The translations under genes and the position numbers were made by a program. A stretch of 46,720 nucleotides of DNA from Virgibacillus dokdonensis (GTDB taxonomy: Bacteria; Bacillota; Bacilli; Bacillales; Amphibacillaceae): assembly GCF_900166595.1 (NCBI RefSeq), contig NZ_LT745763.1, positions 981,600-1,028,319 on the forward strand. Reading direction: 5' to 3'. A model generated the notes under the pieces. The model saw only the letters and a list, made by a program, of their open reading frames with translations, was not told where the DNA came from and ran no database searches. Numbering within the stretch: the first letter of the stretch is position 1; every line of letters starts with the position of its first letter. Positions 44,004 through 46,720 of this stretch are shown in pieces.

Positions 44004-45269
44004 ATGAAAAAAGTAGGAAGAAGCTTAACGGTTTATCAAACATTATTATTGTATTTATTTTTATTTACTTTAATTATTACTTTTATACCTTTGATTACAC
44101 TTTTCATATTCATTATCTCAGATATTAGTTTGAAGTCTATTTCTGCATTAATCGGGCTATCTATTGCAAGTTTACTCTCCCTGTGTTTTGCCTATATCTA
44201 TGGACATTTTCTGTTTTCTCCGTTTAAACAAAGTGTAAAAGATATAGATGTTAGCAGAGATGATTCTCTTCACCATCCTGTTTATAAGTGGGTGAAGGAG
44301 TGGATAATGAATACAGAGAATAATTATTCAGTAAATGAACAAGATCGACAAGTAATGGAATTAGTTGAACAAACAGCTGCATCTTCTCAGCAGCTGATGT
44401 CTACAACGGAAGAGACGACGAAAGCAACAGGCGAAATTTCTGCGTCCATTCAAGAATTAGCTTCTGGAGCAGATATGCAAACACAATCCATTCAAACGAT
44501 TAATGATTCTTCATCGCAAGTCTTTTTTACTTTAACTGAAATAGATGAAAGTACGAAATTTGTGAAAGAGACGTCGAAAACGGCTAAGAAAAATGCGAAA
44601 AACGGAAGTGAAGTTGTTTTTAGTGCTACCGAGCAAATGGATGAGATAGCGAAGCAAGTGGATGATTCTATTCACGTCGTAAATGATTTAAAAGAAAAAA
44701 TGAATCAGGTCGGAGAAATATTGTCGCTTATAACGGATATATCAAATCAAACGAATCTGCTTTCTTTAAATGCTGCAATTGAGGCTGCGCGTGCGGGTGA
44801 GCATGGGAAAGGGTTCTCTGTAGTTGCTGAAGAAGTTCGCAAATTAGCAGAGCAAACAAATGCAGCAACAGCTAAAACTCAACATCTAATTGATGAAATT
44901 CAAGGTGGAACAAAAGAAGTTATTCATGTCATTCAGGAAAGTGGAAATACCATTAAACAAGGTGTATCCAGAAATGGTGAAATTTCTCAAGTATTTCAGC
45001 TTATTTCTCAAGATGTGGATGTAGTGGATGAATTTATTCAAGATTTATCAGAAGCTGTTCATGAGGTAAAGGAAAATATGAATGGTGTTACTTCATCTAT
45101 GGAAGATGTATCTAGTGTTGCAAGTCAATCGACAGCTAATCTACAAAATATTGTGGCTGTCGTTGAGGAACTAAATGCGTCTATGCAGGAAGTATCTTCT
45201 TCAGCCTCATTACTGGCTGATATATCGACGAAATTAAATGATCAAGTAGACAATGAGTGGAATAAATAG
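44004..45269 (+). CDS. Methyl-accepting chemotaxis protein without an extracellular sensor domain
   Basis: This 421-residue chemoreceptor has two closely spaced TM helices (about 12-40 and 46-70) joined by only a few residues, so no extracellular ligand domain. A short linker leads into a long coiled-coil signalling domain. The hairpin tip is intact: [20 protein letters not shown] then [20 protein letters not shown]. It must sense membrane, redox or cytoplasmic signals, or a partner protein. It is last in the TPP/CMD/STAS-like operon, 6 bp after the previous stop, so co-expression is likely. No clear HAMP sequence is evident. Confidence 0.88.
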   Translation: MKKVGRSLTVYQTLLLYLFLFTLIITFIPLITLFIFIISDISLKSISALIGLSIASLLSLCFAYIYGHFLFSPFKQSVKDIDVSRDDSLHHPVYKWVKEWIMNTENNYSVNEQDRQVMELVEQTAASSQQLMSTTEETTKATGEISASIQELASGADMQTQSIQTINDSSSQVFFTLTEIDESTKFVKETSKTAKKNAKNGSEVVFSATEQMDEIAKQVDDSIHVVNDLKEKMNQVGEILSLITDISNQTNLLSLNAAIEAARAGEHGKGFSVVAEEVRKLAEQTNAATAKTQHLIDEIQGGTKEVIHVIQESGNTIKQGVSRNGEISQVFQLISQDVDVVDEFIQDLSEAVHEVKENMNGVTSSMEDVSSVASQSTANLQNIVAVVEELNASMQEVSSSASLLADISTKLNDQVDNEWNK

Positions 45270-45343
45270 GGTTTTTTAATTAAACATATGGGCTAGCTTG
45301 TATTACTATATTTGTTAGTGATTAGTACTTGTGCTTTTATCTT

Positions 45344-45393
45344 GGAGCTGTCGCAAAATGCATATTATACATTTGCTGACAGCTCCTTTTTAT
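45344..45393 (+). terminator. Strong hairpin after the chemoreceptor gene; possibly also the insertion-sequence end
   Basis: GGAGCTGTCGCAAAATG pairs with CATTTGCTGACAGCTCC across a short loop, then TTTTTATAT. It works as a terminator for the operon. GGAGCTGTCGCAAAATG also resembles terminal repeats of IS1182-type elements, so 45344 may be the left end of the IS. Confidence 0.75.
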
Positions 45394-45498
45394 ATATGAG
45401 ATTGCTCGTTTTAAGATGCATTATTTTATTTATGGTGATAAAGGGAAATTTAATCGGCTTTTGACGCACTTAAATAAGCCTCGCCTTTTTTTATTTTT

Positions 45499-46720
45499 TT
45501 AAGCTGTCTTTAATGGATGATAATAGAGGTTTAGGCGATTAGCTTGGATTTTCGTATGTATTTTATTGAGATTATAACCAAATGCCAGGATTAAAAGTTC
45601 GTTTCGTACATTGCCTGTTCCTCGCGTACGAAATTTCTTCAAATGATAATCTTCCTTCAGTACGCCGAACGTTCCTTCCACTTGAATGGAACGATTCATA
45701 CGGTACAGTGTGCCTGTTTCCCGGTATGCCAGAAATTCCTTGGCTACATGCAGTTGGCGATTCCCTTTCGCTTTTGTACATTTTTCTTTGAGCGGACAAT
45801 CTGTACAATCTTCACATTCGTAGACGGTTACCTTAGATTGATAGCCAGTCTGCGAGGTTCGCGTGTAGTTTCTAATGGCATGCAGCTGCTGGTTATTGGC
45901 ACAGGTATCTGTGCTTTTATCATAAGCCATGTTTTCTCGGTGTCTGATGTCCTTTTTGAAAGAAGCTTTTTTCTTGCGTTCATGATTTTGCGGCTTGATA
46001 TAGGCCGTCTGTTTTTGCTTCTTTAAATACACGTAATTTTCTTCGCTTTCATATCCAGAATCTGCGACGATGTTGCGATAGGTAAAGGGAAGATGTTCCT
46101 TTACGTATTGAAGCATTGGAATTAATGTTGTTGTGTCGTTTCGATCGGAAAACGCATTGATCCCAACGATAAATTCCGCATCCACGGCAGCTTGGACATT
46201 ATAAGCTGGTTTGAGTTGACCATTCCTCATAGGATCATCTTTCATTCGCATAAACGTGGCATTATGGTCTGTTTTAGAATAACTGTTTCGTTTCTCTCCC
46301 ATAATCTGATTGGAAGTATCGTAGTGTTCTTTACGTTGAAGCATTTCCTTTACTTGTTCATGATAACGTTGAAGGACCGTTTTTCTTTTCCCTTTTCCAT
46401 AAACGAACGTGATGTTTTCTTCCGCTTTTACTTTCTCCAGGAAAACAAGCACTTTTTTCAAATCTTCTAAAAAAGTCTCGTAAGGACTGGTGAAAATCTG
46501 ACAGTATGTTGTATTGATCTGTTCCAGCAGGGCTTGCCATTTGATATACATCTTGGCTTCATGTTTGGTGATTGCCTTTTTCCATACGAAAGAATACCGG
46601 TTGGCATACGCTTCGATTTTGGTGCCATCGATATAGATGGTTTCACCGGTAATCGCTTCTTGTTGATAAAGCCACACGACTTGTTGAAAGAAGAGCTGTT
46701 CCATCACCGTATCGGTCAGA
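45499..46720 (-). mobile_element. IS1182-family transposase, 5' end beyond the window
   Basis: The frame stays open to the right edge, and the first in-window Met (46707) is preceded by in-frame LTDTV, so the N-terminus is outside. The visible part (about 406 residues) includes YIDGTKIEAYANRYSF and the DDE-domain pieces AVDAEFIVG, IVADSGYESEENYVYLKK and the C-terminal YRMNRSIQVEGTFGVLKEDY. A Cys-rich segment (CEDCTDCPLKEKC) between the last two is typical of IS1182 transposases. The gene appears intact within the window. Several plus-strand frames here are antisense shadows. Only the downstream flank of the IS can be examined. Confidence 0.88.

Noticed and set aside
45582..46470. Several plus-strand frames opposite the transposase
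   Set aside because: Antisense shadows of a clear IS1182-type transposase, without start signals.

Overview
The window looks like chromosomal DNA of a low-G+C Gram-positive, most likely a Bacillaceae member of the Oceanobacillus/Virgibacillus type. This is an inference. It rests on strong AGGAGG-type ribosome binding sites, frequent TTG and GTG starts, a lysine riboswitch, a guanine-class purine riboswitch, a class D sortase, a Bacillus-type butanediol dehydrogenase and protein families typical of bacilli. No rRNA, tRNA, CRISPR array or prophage was seen. One insertion sequence, an IS1182-type element, enters at the right edge.

Layout. 0-2.4 kb (minus): feoA and a feoB split into separate GTPase and permease genes. 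3.1-5.0 kb: a zinc-ribbon, membrane-anchored HtrA-like protease homologue and a DUF4064 membrane protein. 5.1-7.8 kb: a two-component system divergent from two tiny envelope proteins, with a tandem 11-bp repeat over the presumed -35. 7.9-8.3 kb: a PsiE-like protein. 8.7-14.7 kb: a taurine-dissimilation locus (GntR regulator, wrecked alanine dehydrogenase, taurine:pyruvate aminotransferase, LysR regulator, sulfoacetaldehyde acetyltransferase). 14.9-16.8 kb (minus): class D sortase and a class I aminotransferase. 17.2-26.3 kb: a TetR regulator followed by a beta-oxidation operon (SDR dehydrogenase, acyl-CoA dehydrogenase, thiolase, CoA-transferase, two acyl-CoA ligases). Two genes of this operon carry frame lesions and one appears to use a CTG start. 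26.5-31.2 kb (minus): an APC permease, then a coupled M20 amidohydrolase / DUF3100 / small membrane protein operon. 31.4-35.8 kb: a guanine-class purine riboswitch with terminator, an NCS2 permease, a TRZ/ATZ-type amidohydrolase and a Rieske oxygenase. 36.6-39.7 kb (minus): butanediol dehydrogenase, lysine-riboswitch-controlled dapA and a CueP-like lipoprotein. 40.3-45.3 kb: a YkgB-type lactonase, then a TPP-enzyme / carboxymuconolactone-decarboxylase-like / STAS-like / chemoreceptor operon. 45.3 kb to the end: the IS1182-type transposase.

The region is rich in small-molecule catabolism: taurine, acyl-CoAs, acyl-amino acids, and probably a purine or related heterocycle. It also shows recent decay: the ald remnant, a 1-nt deletion in the CoA-transferase and an 11-bp tandem duplication in an acyl-CoA ligase. 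A mosaic non-coding repeat of about 250-290 bp occurs three times in the same orientation (22.83, 31.58 and 35.92 kb), with a shortened relative at 14.72 kb. One copy lies between the purine riboswitch and the permease it should control.

The most promising undescribed system is the riboswitch / NCS2 permease / amidohydrolase / Rieske oxygenase module. It suggests import, deamination and oxygenative attack on a purine-like base under guanine-type ligand control. Second is the TPP-enzyme / CMD / STAS-like / chemoreceptor operon, which appears to tie a metabolic reaction to taxis. All functional calls come from reading the sequence; no database search was run.
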